DNA from: Trichostrongylus colubriformis
Lineage: Eukaryota; Nematoda; Chromadorea; Rhabditida; Trichostrongylidae
NCBI GenBank assembly: GCA_963978905.1
Contig: OZ022256.1
Coordinates: forward strand, 7,547,501-7,611,500
Length of the DNA stretch: 64,000 nt
Direction: 5' to 3'
Positions 11,859 through 24,700 of the stretch are shown here, in pieces. The position numbers and the translations under genes were made by a program. Each line of letters begins with the position of its first letter. The first letter of the stretch is position 1. Below the pieces are notes generated by a model, which saw only the letters and a list, made by a program, of their open reading frames with translations, was not told the origin of the DNA and did not search any database.

Positions 11859-12944
11859 CCAATGATATTTTTTTACTCTTTGCAACAAGAGTAAAGAGCA
11901 GGTCCTCACGTATTAATGTCAGTGCGTAGTTTTTTTTTCGTTTGACGGGTGCTTTACGTTTGTCCTCAAATGCTTTGCTTTTTTTTCATTTATTCGTAGT
12001 TGTTGATAATTGATTGATAATTAGTTATCTGGATGATGCAGTTTGTTTCTTACAGTTGATCTGTCGCACTGTACTGCGCAAATAACACGACAGAATTTCT
12101 AAAGTAAAAGTGGCCGGTACTGTAATCGATATCGATGAAACCCATATCGCATGATTCTACGCTGTGATGTTCCTAAGTCACCCTTCCAGAAATATGTGTG
12201 CTTTTCTCAGTACCTTGAAAATACAACGCTGTAATCAGATTAGTGACTTACTTTCTTGGGGCGAGTAAGTGTTCACAAGGGGAGGAATCCAGGTTGAAGT
12301 TGTCATTCCTATTAAGACACATATCACTCGTCGGCGCTTTTGAACGCTGATTTTAAATCTGTATCCCGAATCTTCCAAACGCTTTCGTGGATGGAGTCAT
12401 GGAGGTTTTCCGAGTGTACCACTCCCATATGTGTAGGCGTGATCTTCGCCCACGTCGCAGATGATGCTTACCACCAACAGCATAGCACAAAGGTGGTCAT
12501 GGAGGAACGCATGTGGTGGGACCGTGGTTAGGATTCCCGTGGAGGCACTTTTTTCCCTTTTCTTAAGGCTATCTATTTTATGTCTGGAAAGCATCCCCGG
12601 TACTTCCATGTACAATAACTGTTATATTAGACCTCCGCGTATCCACTATCCCTGCTTGCAAGATCGATTAGAACCTTCAGATGAGCAGACTCCTGTAGCG
12701 TACGATTCAGGCGTTGTTGCGTAAAACAATTACGATATTCGTGCACAGGGGGTCAAATTACCACTCTGCGCAAATTTTCAGCCAAATAGAGTTGTTGGTC
12801 CAGCTTCGGAGAATTAGCGGTGGCCACGAGGTAAGTAAAAAATCTTTAAAACTTTCTATAAAGAAGCCATTATCTTACAAAGATAACCTGAAATATCTAG
12901 TACATATGCCCATGACACAAATATACGTAAAGAGCGCCAAATAA

Positions 12945-13170
12945 GAGCTTTTTCTCGGCAAGGGTCAACGGTTTTTCGTTGTTCAATGTGTTGCCAGCCA
13001 ATAGCCCATGAATTTTTCCAAAATTTGGTCAAATTCTCAAATTGGCTAACTTGTCCCATGGGATAATTTGAATCCGTGAACACAAAAATCACATTGATTT
13101 AGCAGAAAATGTCTGACTTGTGCACTATGGGCTTCCTAACACCATATAACAGTATTATTTATTTAGGTAA
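12945..13170. repeat. Fragment of the large fold-back element (family F1)
   Basis: ttcaatgtgttgccagccaa through cagtattatttatttaggtaaa parallels the centre of the complete copies at about 34900-35100 and 62355-62560. Both arms are missing. The preceding 11859-12944 holds no supported gene. Confidence 0.7.
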
Positions 13171-13362
13171 AGCTCACTACTGCTCCCAGAGAATTGTTTG
13201 ACAGATTCTCAAGACATTCGAAATCAGCGTCCAAAAGCGCATCGAGTGATATGTGTTTTATTGCAAATGGTCACTTCGACCTGGTATCATTCACTTATTA
13301 GATAGCTGCTCATACTGCACCCTTATTGCGGCTTCACTGTGCACCCTCACTGGGGAGACGGT

Positions 13363-13504
13363 CGTTTGGCGCGGCCCCTTGGAGCTAATTTGCCAATGGG
13401 GCACTGCCAAAGCTCCTCCCCTAAAAAGGCTTAGGTAAATCTGGGAGAGTCCAGACGGCCCATGCGCCCCATTGGCAAATTAGCTGCAAGGGCCGCGCCA
13501 AACG
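13363..13504. repeat. Hairpin MITE with 40-bp GC-rich arms
   Basis: Arms 13363-13402 and 13466-13504 (cgtttggcgcggcccctt... / ...aagggccgcgccaaacg) are near-perfect inverted repeats around a 63-bp spacer. Confidence 0.8.
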
Positions 13505-13539
13505 ACATACACCCGCTGTAGAGATGTCATTTGTTGTAT

Positions 13540-13800
13540 AGTAAAGAGTCTTTCATTCATTCGTGATGATGTGAAATAAGTGAAACAACACACAACAACA
13601 AACAAGTAAAACAATCAAATGAAGAGTAAGCGAAAGCGTAGGTAAAAAGTGTGATTACAATTAAAACCTAATGAATTCACTTTCGACGTTTTGACAAGGT
13701 GTCGTGCGTACATTGCGGCAACTGCAAGCCACCGTAGTCCCATGCCGTAAACCAAAATTGCCCTCCCCCCGGTGTCTTTGAGGGTGGGCGTGTGAGCACC
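13540..13800. repeat. Dispersed repeat (family D1), partial copy
   Basis: A tract of aagtgaaacaacac-like units is followed by gcaactgcaagccaccg...aaaattgccc. The same order is seen near 49150-49300 and 50275-50485. Confidence 0.5.
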
Positions 13801-14363
13801 TTTTTTTCAGAAGACGTCAAAGTCAAATTGAATATAATCCATATAGAATTTCGCACATACCTTCAGAAGGCATGTAAGAAGAGGCGGCTATCGTGGCGAC
13901 ATAGCGACTGCCAGTGCAAAGGTGGCGTTGCGTGCGAGCTTTTGTGATAAGAAACTTAGCGATTTAGCATCGCAGAATTGCAACTTGCGGATTTGCTAAG
14001 ATGTATCTACGTAAAATTGCAGTATCGCTAAAACACAACATGGCGAAAATTCAAAAACCCGAAGCCTGACCTCAGCTAAGGAAACCTGCATTACTGACAG
14101 AAAAAACGATGATGTCTTCCGGAACGGTTTATGGGTTCGAACTCGTTCTCCATATCACATGAACACGATGTCTTCGTCCGGGTTCCACATCGATTTCGTT
14201 GACTTCTATTCCGACACAACACTGATCAGAGCTTTGTTACGAAGTTTCCGTCTAAGCTATCCTAAAGAGAGGGTGTGTGTACATAGATGCGTTGCCTGGA
14301 TGGGATTTCGCAAAACGATGTGCTTCTCTTCATGTTTCATTTTGGATTATTGCTGATTACCTT

Positions 14364-14882
14364 TCCATTTTCTGACTCTTCCTGAAGAGTAGTTAGTGAA
14401 GACGAGATCATCGATGGCCTGCTCTTCGTCGAGGAATGTTCTGAAACACTTACTTTCATTGGTTTCGAGCTTTTCGGTCTTGGCATCGCCACTCACTATC
14501 ACATCGAACATTGACAAAAGTAGAACAGGAGCAGTGGGTAAGTAAAGTGAACTGTCTCTTGAAACAACTCTCGTGTTGTCGGGCGCACCATGTGCTCTTA
14601 CAGAAAAGGATATCTTGTTTAGTCGACTCTTTATATCGGCTCGGAAAAGCTCAATGATGGTTACGGTACACCACGCTGATATCCAGAACTCAAAATCATG
14701 CAAGCCACTATACTTGGTATTAACATACTTCTTTGGAACTCAGCTGGTGTTATGTCGTCAGTATCAATCGGTGTATCTGTCACATCCTTCGCAGTAGAGT
14801 GGACCGACATGGGCGCAACTTTGTTGGTCCTCAAAACAGGATTATATGTATCCATTTTTTCCAGTACAGTAACGTATAAAAA
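14364..14882 (-). CDS. Tentative C-terminal tail exons of bestrophin A
   Basis: Exon 14882-14729 follows an ATCATAG acceptor, reads FLYVTVLEKMDTYNPVLRTN... and ends at AGAA|GTATGT. The next exon starts at 14495 (GTGATAG acceptor) in matching phase, reads MSGDAKTEKLETNE and stays open to a possible donor near 14364. Linkage to bestrophin A rests on strand, order, phase (if exon 10 uses the first of two overlapping donors at 18761) and a loosely similar KKM/EKM exon in gene C. Bestrophin tails are poorly conserved in the family, so homology cannot confirm this. The two exons would be separated from exon 10 by about 3.9 kb containing a mariner. Confidence 0.35.
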
Positions 14883-15000
14883 CTATGATTTGAAGTTTGC
14901 TTTCTGCTTAGAGTTCTTCAACCCTTATTAGACCGCGAAGGATGATCCAAAAGAACACTTCGCAATGATTGGAGTGTTTTCTTCTCCTTATGGGGCAAAA

Positions 15001-15245
15001 TTCAGAATGAAAGGCCGCCTAGCATTGTGTGAAAATCGCCGTTGCGAAGGTACTGGTAGACCTTCTACTTTGTTTTCGGCGATTGTTAACCCAGGTTCGA
15101 AAGAGTCGACCCTGGGTTAACAATAGCCTAAATTCAGAATGGAAAGACCGCCTAGCATTGTGTGAAAATCGCCGTTGCGAAGGTACTGGTAGACCTTCGA
15201 CTTTGTTTTTGGCGATTGTTAACACCAGGGTCGAAAAAGTCGGTT
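15001..15245. repeat. Two tandem copies of a ~132-bp unit
   Basis: Units begin at 15001 (ttcagaatgaaaggccgcct) and 15133 (ttcagaatggaaagaccgcc) and stay almost identical through ggcgattgttaac. The first contains a short palindrome, gttaacccagg...ccctgggttaac, at about 15086-15122. Confidence 0.85.
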
Positions 15246-16299
15246 CCTTCACGCATATTTTCTTCTACTTTCTTCATTAGTTAGCCATTTAGAACCCTCT
15301 CTTTCATTATTGCAAGGGGTAACCCAACTGTGATTATTGCGAAGCCACCCGTCACTCTTTGGGTCAAATAAATTGGTGCTCCTCCAAATCAGCTCTGCAT
15401 GGTTTATTCCGGCTGACCATTTACAATTTCTTCGGCGTCCACAATATGTGCACTGATTTTGCCTCCCACACGGAATTAGGAGCCGTATCTTATACAGGCA
15501 GTGAAGTAGGGTGTTTCATCCTTTCCCTCGGAGGTGTGAGTTATACATCATTACACTTGTCAGTTGCATTGATTAACCGCTATCAAAGAGTGAGACAAGC
15601 CATGAACACCTACCTTCCTTTTTCTGATATTGTTGACCTTCGAGAGTGTTGTGTCGATGACCGTCGCGAGGAGATGGTTGACACAACTAAAACGGTTCGT
15701 TTAGTAAACTGATGTTTGATTTATCGTGGTATTTAGAACTCTATGGTGAATACTTGATTTTTTGAAGCTTCGGGGTGACTCCCTAAGTTCCTGCTGGATT
15801 CGTCATAGTCAGCGACAGCAGGTAATGAGTTACTGGGAAAAGGATTCGATTATATCTACAGATCAGGACTTTATTGAGAACTGTTAAAGGCGCGGAAAAT
15901 CTTCAGGCATAGGTGTGACGAACATGTTATGTTGCATTCTAAATTATGCACTTGCTATAATGGCAGCACCTCTTTAAAGCGGTTGGCACTGCTCCAGTAA
16001 TATCAATCACTGTGGTCACAAGGCAAAATATGAAAGAGGATTTTGAAATTGCATGAAGGCTGAAAGTAGAAGGAGGAGTTAAAAAGTTGTGAAATTAGGA
16101 TGAAAATTCTTGTGCGGCAAAGTTTCGCATATTCACAATTAGTTTGATGGTGAAGCTTATTACTCACCTGATCCTAGCCGAGTGAAATTTGCAGTCGAGC
16201 TTACTGGAGTTAGTCTGCAATAATAAAGGTAGATCAAATGCATACATACTTGCTTTTTGTTGTAATTATATTGTAATTACAGTAGTCCTGGTCATAGTA

Positions 16300-17088
16300 T
16301 TAGGTCGGACCAAAAGTCTTGTAGGATTTTTTTTGATCATCATTTTTTATTATTTTCTTCCAACAGAAGACTAATAGGCAACAACGTATTCGCCATTGTT
16401 GTCGACAACACTCTGCCACCACATAGGTACATCGCTGATTCCCTCCTCCCAAAACTCTGGGTTCTGAGAGTCGAAGAAGTTAGCGATCGCCTTTGCGAGC
16501 AAGTCATAATCAACAGTTCTCTGACCAGGAAGATTTTAGAGGATGGGAAGGGTGATAGCGGGGAGGAAGAATTTCTGGAGAGTATGGCGGGTGGGGCAGG
16601 ACATTCCAGCCGAGCTCTTATAGCTTGACCTGGGTAACCTCCGCGACGTGGGAGCGGGCGTTCTGGCGGATGTATACGGTAGCGGTAACTGTCTCTCCTT
16701 GTACAAGCACCTCGTGGAAAGCCATTCCTTCCGCGTCACAGAGGAAGTACAGTCAAGCGTAATTTGTCTTCCATGTCAGTCTCGCTGATGAACTAGCGGC
16801 GCACGGTCTCGTAACTCACCCATCCCTTGCCCATTGAAGCGTGATAGATATGCAAGCTTCCATCGCTTTGGTGCCGCGAGACCACTCATAGTAGATGACA
16901 CCGCGTGTTGGGTGGGTATCGACTACGGGCATTGTAGCTTTCTCCACGAAACTGGAGGGTCAATGTTTACTTTCCTGGAAAGCTTAGAGAACGTTCTACG
17001 ATTCCTGAACCGCCTAGATCTGTCTCGAAGTAAACAAGAGTCATTGACGTTTTTGAAAAATTCCTTCAAGACTTTTGGTACAACCTAA
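16300..17088 (-). mobile_element. Defective mariner (cecropia-like ends), copy 1
   Basis: Inverted ends ttaggtcggaccaaaagtct (16300) and acttttggtacaacctaa (to 17088) are flanked by TA on both sides (16298-16299 and 17089-17090). On the minus strand a broken transposase retains [19 protein letters not shown] near its C-terminus (stop at 16371) and HPPYSPEILPP, a mutated PYSPDL block. Frameshifts and an internal loss leave 789 bp, against about 1.3 kb for full mariners. A related copy is at 58777-59670. Confidence 0.88.
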
Positions 17089-18758
17089 TAGTTCTGAAGG
17101 ATATGGTCAATCCTGGAAAATTTTAGTGAAAGAGGAAGAATGCGAGTTGTGTTGGGTAGTGCTACACGAGGGCGTTGGCTCACTGCATCGAGTGGTTCGT
17201 CTACATTGGGCCACGCCAGAACAAGTAGAGCCCTCACCCTTTTGTAATCCTTATAATATCTTCAGAGACTGCGAATGTAAGCCTGCGCAAATCTTCACTC
17301 CATGCTATGCATGCATGGTAGCGAATTCTTCAATAAAGATGTGCTAGAATTGTGTGTGACTACTACATAAGCGAGTATGGCTATTTCTTGCTGATTCATG
17401 AGAACACCAGATATTATTCAAATATACGAGTATCACTCAGAGAGTTACAGCATGGCTCAGAGAGTAATAGCATTTCATAAATACGAGGAAGAAAAGTTAT
17501 AAAGATTAGTGCTACTATCGCCTATATCACAGGCTCACGTGTGGTGCCATCATAAGGTGACGTGGAAATTCTTGGAGACGGGAGGATCAAAAGCAGTTTG
17601 TCCGGTCCACCTGTCTAGGTTTACCAGTGAAGGCCATGTCACCTGAGACGGAAAGGGTGTGTAGCATGTAGTCGAACTTTCGCTTAGCAGCGTCACACTC
17701 GCGGCGACATCGGTGCGACTTGCTGCAGCCGGTTTTGAAAGATTCCTACAGTAGCAGTTCATTCCGCCCAACATGCAATGGGAGGCAATGTAGGCGTCCT
17801 TCAAGAGTGGTGAACAGTGCTCCAAAAGGGGCAGGCTATGGTGCCACTGCAACCTGTATAATGGTGTAGAGGCAGCTGAACATGCTTACGCCTCCATCTA
17901 TAACTATAAAAAAATCAGATATTGCTTGCACATCATACATGCTTTGAGCACGAAAACGTCAGGAGAATTTCTCTCTTAATGAAGCGGTTTCACACCCCTT
18001 AACGTCAATAATGTCTTTGTAGTAACTACCAAATGATCTCCGAGCTGAGTATGAGACTGATTCAGATGATGGAATAATTGGGTTGATGAGGAAACAATCA
18101 ATTCTGGCGTACAACTCAAAGGGGTGTACGCAATTGCACGCGAAGAAAACAACTTTAACTCACTGCGCCGCTCGCCGTGGGCGGCTGCGCGAAAATTTGA
18201 CAAGACGCTACACACCTGAGGTGGCGGTGGCTATTTCCACCAGCGCGTGGCCATTTCACAGCGGGAACTGTAAGGCAGTTAGCGCGCGACGACGGAAATC
18301 GCGTGGCGCGGTGACCTAGCTGTACATATTGACGCGCACCCCCTGCCTTGAGAGGTTGTTGTCGCACTTTATCTTCTCAAGTGCAACGCATCGAACAACT
18401 GACATCGGCTGCCAGTCAGAGCTTGAGCACTCTGGACAACGGCAGACTGTGACAACCTTCTGATCGCAACCAATCCATAATTTCTTTAAGGGTTCATGGG
18501 TCTCTTCAAAAGTCGTGGTTTTCGAGGATTTGTTGTCGAAAACCTTTCAAAACACGAACCTCTTGAGATCCTAAGTACGACCCCATCTCTTACCAAAAAT
18601 ATGATCACTCGGGGTTCCTCAGGGGGAAGGATCAGCTTTGGTATCTAGTGGTGATGACAAATGGTGCCTTTTCAAAAGCGCGTTGTAAAAGGTTTAATTA
18701 ACTATAAACCTCCCCGGATGTTTTCTTTCCATCTTAGATATTATTTGAATGCACTTAC
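17089..18758. other. 1.7-kb stretch without supported genes
   Basis: It lies between the mariner and exon 10 of bestrophin A, so it is probably intron or 3' flank of that gene. A GC-rich block at 18150-18310 and short frames only. Confidence 0.45.
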
Positions 18759-18760
18759 AC

Positions 18761-21700
18761 AACATCGGCAACTGATCCAACGAGAGCATGATCGCCACCG
18801 TAGTCTTTACTACCGAAATTTGTGACGTCATGATTGGGTAATGTGTCATAGGTCATTTCAGGACATGTACCTGCTGTATGATCGACGATGGCCATACCGA
18901 TCTGGAACGAACTTCACGATCTCTGCACTTCACATGCTTCGTCATTTTAGTCAAATAGTAGACTTGTTATAAAGTGAGGGGACACGTTGTCAACTCGATC
19001 TGTTTCTGTGGAAATGCTCTACATCAGCAACATCAACAATCTTTCATGCTCTACCTCGTTCTTCACATTTTTTCACCTTCCCTCTTGTTTCGTTAGCAGT
19101 TGGTCTGATAGTTAATGAAGTCCGATGAGCTGATCCAAGTAGAATTGCAGTGTAATCACAAGTTAGTCTTTAAATGAATACTGTAATCCTTTGGAATCAT
19201 CGCTCACAGTAGAGGTCAAAAGTTGGGACATTTTTGAATTTTCAATCTCCCTCGATTAAGAAACGACCGAGTTGTCTTAAATTTACAGAATAGGCATAAA
19301 ATCAAGTAGAGAACACGATGTGTAACGCCGTTCTTCGAAAGTAGAAATTTCGAGTGTGGAAATGCTGTTCATGTCAAAAAGGGAGCATCAAAAGTTTGGA
19401 AACTTCTCGATAATAAATAAAATCGAACCCAATAACGTCAGAATACGACATGAAACGTAGTACTTCGTTGGATAACGGCGTGGTCAATGACAGCCTCACA
19501 CCTTCTAGGCACTGAATCGATCGGAGCATTAATTTTGGACTGAAGAATCAAAGCCCATTCTTTGAACAGAATATCAAATTTTTCATTGCAACTTTTGACC
19601 GCTACTAAATGTAGCGTGCCAATAGGCCCTTTATTCTACATCAAACATATTTTTATCGATCCTTCATCTCCCCTTTTTCAGTGTCCAAGTTTCTATACGA
19701 TAAGGAAGAATGCTAATTTTTTATGTAGTGATCAGCGATAGTCCTCTACCTACAGTTATGTTGCGATTGATAAGGAAATTGCACTCGAAATCGTCGTCGT
19801 CCTCTCCAAGAGGATTCAGTAGTGCTTCAGCAACCTTAACGACATGTATTAGTGCTTTTTGCCATCCATATGATAATGCCATTTTCCCGGTCTCAGAGTT
19901 TTCTTCAAATGAGGAGATAGATTAGTTGATTATATAGTAATATGCATGCTGCATGCTAAATAAACCTGGTGCCGAGGTGTATGCAATAGGTCGTAGGACA
20001 TGCTTTGCGACATTTTCCCCTCATTTCCCTCGAGCCTTTCAGGAACTTGTACGGTTGAGGGGTGCTATTCACGGAGCGGGCACCGAATGCGGTTTGACAG
20101 CTAATTTGGATTGCTACAATGTCTGAGCCTGAGATAAATTGATAATTTTTCGGAGACTTCGACTGCTGCTACTTCAGAATTGTCGTCTGGGCATGAGCGC
20201 GAATGAAGAATGTATCATCCACAATGACAATCAGCTCACATCAAAAATATATAAAATTTTACTTTTCTCTCGATTTAAATTACTTCCTGAAAATTTATTT
20301 TCTATTGATAAATATATCTTGTTTCCGACTGCTATTATGTATACAATTTAAGCTCCACTCACGGTGGCTGAAGCGTGCGTTGGAATGTTCCGTTTTCAGA
20401 CCGAAAATTGTTGAACGGGTTCAATTGGACCCAAGTGTGGGATGGAAATGGACTAGGATGAGCGATGAGTTTCTGAAGGTCAAGAAAGAAATATGGGCAC
20501 AGTGAACACGGCATCTGTAGCGGTGGGTGGGGGGCTCAGACGTAACATGAAAAATGACCTGTGGAGTAGGGACAAATATGGGATGGGTAGGGCATGGGAC
20601 AAGAAAAGAAGTAAAGACTACACATGGACCATGCAAGCCACCCACGATGGGTGGAGTGTGCACTGAAATTCTCTGTCCTCAAGAAAAAGAGCAATTTCGA
20701 TCGACCTACTGTCGCACATGGTGTTTCGCCATAGCTGACAACAACTGATAAGAAGAGGTGAGCAAATTTCTTTTGCGAAGGAAATTCATGCCGTAAGACT
20801 ACTTGTATTTGGCGCACTCTTTTCAAGGTCAGGTGATGTACTCTGAAAAATCCCTTCCCATGACGTCTTCTGGACTGCAAGACAAATACATGGTTACGTG
20901 GAGTGACGAAAATCAAAGTTGTGGTGGAGAAAGCTATGGAAAGAAAATGGAGTTACGCTTGGGAGATGGCTCGATTTAAGGAGTACAAGTGGTTAACACA
21001 ACTAACAGAATGGCACCCATATTCGCGAAGACGGGTCGGATTGGCAAAATCTAGATGACGAGATGAGCTTAAGAAAGTGCCGAATACGTGTGATTTGCAG
21101 AATGCAGCTAGTCCATGACGAAGAAGGAATGGTTTGATCTCATGAGGTGCCACATATTGTAAAATGTTGATTTGGCAAATAAAAAATTAAAATGAATAAA
21201 CCACCTACTCCAGCTATACACTAAGTGGATTCATCAAATTATACGATTTCTATGGTTTGTTCTAAGTTCCATTTTCTTCTGAATGTATTACATTGGATTA
21301 TTGTCGTGTTCTTATTATCTACCATTATTATCAAAAATATTTGATTCGTTCAGCTTGCTGGCCCTCAATACTGCGCACATCACATAACGTGACAATGTAG
21401 TGATACAAAATAGGCTCGATTTATGCTGATAGAGATCGGGAATAAGCCCGACCGAGTGATGCGTGCAGTGTTGTGCGCCAGCATAGCTGAATTCAATATA
21501 AGTGAACATGAGTACCAGAGTCTTGGGCGGCCTCTCATTTGATGTACCCCTCGTTGTTCGCCTGGGGTCCCAGACTAAAACTTCATTAGTCATGGTAAAA
21601 CTGGCTGTAAGCCCCGGTAAATTTAATATCCTTAAAGCGTCGGAATGAGGGAAAAGGGTCTCTTCAAGGGACCACTCTGGTCTTCCGTAAGGTGAGCTGG

Positions 21701-24700
21701 CCTTATCATCGATTGCTGGGTAGGATCTGAAGGCAGCGCACTGAAAAAGCTGTTTTTCGAGTATCTGTTTCTCTTATTTTCTAATCCTAGTTAGCAGTTC
21801 ATGATTATGCTCGCTATCTCTTCTCATATATATTTTTTATTTTGCCATGATCTTTATTCCCACCAATTTTGAGCCACCCTTGTGCACATTAGCTAGGTAT
21901 ACAAATAAATAAAACCATGTTTCAAAAATTTAGGCCAAGTGAAAGTGCTGGGTGTGAAAGACAGATTCGAGCGAGAAATAGAAATATTGCACAACTTTTT
22001 CACAACTTTATGCTATGATGTTGTGTTTGCAGCGGTCCCTTTATGAAAAAGCCAAAAGTATAAGCTTCAAAATTATTGAATTCAACGCACTCACCTTCAT
22101 CCAAGCAACGAAGAAAAGAAACTGAAGAATTGTCATCACAGGCACGTAGATATCAATCTAAATTATTCCTAATGAGCAACTGCTGTTTGTAGAATGCCCA
22201 TTCTATTCGATTTATAATCCATTCTGGGAGAAAAATGTTGAAATGTGGACAGAGCGTCTGTGGTCCATCAGGTTGCTAGCCACTGAGATGAGTCCTGCAC
22301 GTCGATAGGGTGCTAGTGTATGTCGTAAGGACAGAAAAATCGCGACGCGGCGTCGCGCCCACCACGTTCGCGCACCATTCGCTACGTTTATGATTGGGCA
22401 ACCAATTGCTTAAATGTATAAGTAATCGCTTATCCGTATCTTCCTATATCTTTTTCCATACTCTAACACTGTCATGGGCTAACGTGTTTGTGGGGGAAAG
22501 CCACTACACCAAGCTAGGCGTCCGACGCCATTTTTAACTAGGTCTTTAGCCCTAACCTTAGCCTAGGGAGAGGCTTTTACCTTCTTCAGATGAGGCATAG
22601 GTAAAAAAATATATTTGAGCGGACAAGTTGATGTTTATAGAACAGTTTCGAGTGATGGACGACAGCGCGACAACAATGGGGTCTACCCCAAGTACGCTGG
22701 CATCTTTTTACATACATTAAATTGTAGTGTGCAGATTCGTAAGTGAAAGTTCTAGTATTCCGAAGTGAAGCGAAGTGTGCGAGTTTGATCATACAGTTAA
22801 ATATCATACTTCGCACAATGCAATGCTACTCATTCAGCCTTGTAGTTTTTTAAAGCTTTGTAGCATTAGGCTTATTTCGACACTTGCCAGTTTCTTCTCT
22901 TTTTACTTGTTTACCTATGTACTTACACTCTAATCCTTATTTCTTTTATGTTCGTAATTAGAAAAAAACCATTTAATCAATAAAAGAAACTAAGCAAAAC
23001 GGAAAATCCCGCTTCATAGGAGCACTGCAGCTCGGCGCGAATGGCTGTCCCAATCCGAGTTGCACAACTCGTACACGATCGTCGCATTCCGCACGCGGTC
23101 ACGCGATTTTTCTGTTCTTACGACATACACCCGACAGGGTGCTCGTCAGTGGTCAGTAATCGAGTACACCCACAAATTCTGCCCTAACAATGAATATCTT
23201 TTGTGCTGCCTTACCGAGGGACCGGATGGAGCTCCATCTCCTATAAGAAACTGCCGCGACACAAGACAAATAAGAAAGTAAGAGCGTACAGCGAGGAACA
23301 CTACCTTAAAAACATTTAATTGAGCACTAATGTGATGTAAGTTGAAAACTTACTTGAGGATATGCTATTGGTATGGGAACCCAGTCATAGTTACACAACA
23401 TAGCAAGATGAGTACGGAAAGTTATGAGTTCCTGGAAATTTCGTTTTGAACAAAAAACCTTTTAAGATGAGTAAAAATTCAAAAGTTTACCTTCACTATC
23501 AAGCTGTAAGAAGGCGCATCAGCGATATAGTTCTTGTCGCGGGCTCGCGCTAGTATTGTCACAGCCCAGTTTACCGGAAGCCAGTACCTGAGATGCCACT
23601 GTAAACTGGATAGCCAATTGCAGCAACGTTCCGAACAGTGCGACGACTGTATCCCTCTATGTCGTTGTTTATAAGAACAAGAGGGCCAGTTCATCGAAAA
23701 TTAATAATTTGTGGAATACAATACCGTTATTTTGCATAAGTTCCATTTCAATCATTAGAAGTGTCAATATCAAAAATTCTTACTTCTTAACTGCTGGCTC
23801 CTGTATATCTTCATACATCTGATGCTCGTGTTCGAACATAAAACCTAAAGAAGGCTCAGCAATTCATTGATAGAACTTGGAACCCCGTATTAATTAGCAA
23901 AACCACGGACACTATGCAATATACCTATGCACCACGAAACTAGTAGAATGCCTCGAAAAAACTCTGCACACGATTTCTCGCCAAATTCATTTTTTTGTTC
24001 AGGTCGCGGTAGTAGGAAAATGTTGTTTCTTACATGACCCCAGTATCATCAGCCAGAATGTGTTTTGGGAAGGTTGACAGTGATGTTTCTTTTGAAATTT
24101 CCCGCACTCCCCTTCAAGAGCTTATTCATTTTTGGGCAGCTGCAGCTCCCAATCAAATCTCGATACCTGGATACATTCTTTTGAAGCACTATAACCACTG
24201 CTGCTAACATTGAATCAGAAGGGGATTATTTGAATGACTGCTCCTGAAGAATGCACTTTGAACTTCCTCCGTTTATTGAAGAGCCTTCGGCATTAATGTC
24301 TTCAGATTTCACATCATATACTTCACATACAAACAATTGCATTCCAGTTGATATTATACATCTTTGAAGCAAATCAAATCAGGAAAGGGGCCTCACGGCA
24401 CATTGGTGCCAGAAATTCCCAGAATTGGAAAATTATGCATACTCTATCGAATGAGTGAACTGCCATTGGGATAAGTTTCATACTTGCAAATAAATCAAAG
24501 TCATATCTTCATCTGAATTTCCAGCCGAGCAAATGACGAAGTCATGGGGCCGCCTTCATACTTTGCGCTGGCAGGGCGTGGCTACGTTCATGCAGCGAGG
24601 CAATGTGGCAGAGACGACAGAGGTGACGCAGGTAACTAGACAGGCTGGCACAGACGAAGACGCAAAGACGAGCAGCCACGCCTTGCCGCTGGCACCGCAG

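Noticed and set aside
15359..15712. 117-residue plus-strand frame with a hydrophobic stretch followed by NRYQRV, resembling a GPCR TM3 end
   Set aside because: No other transmembrane exons nearby and the similarity is a few residues long.
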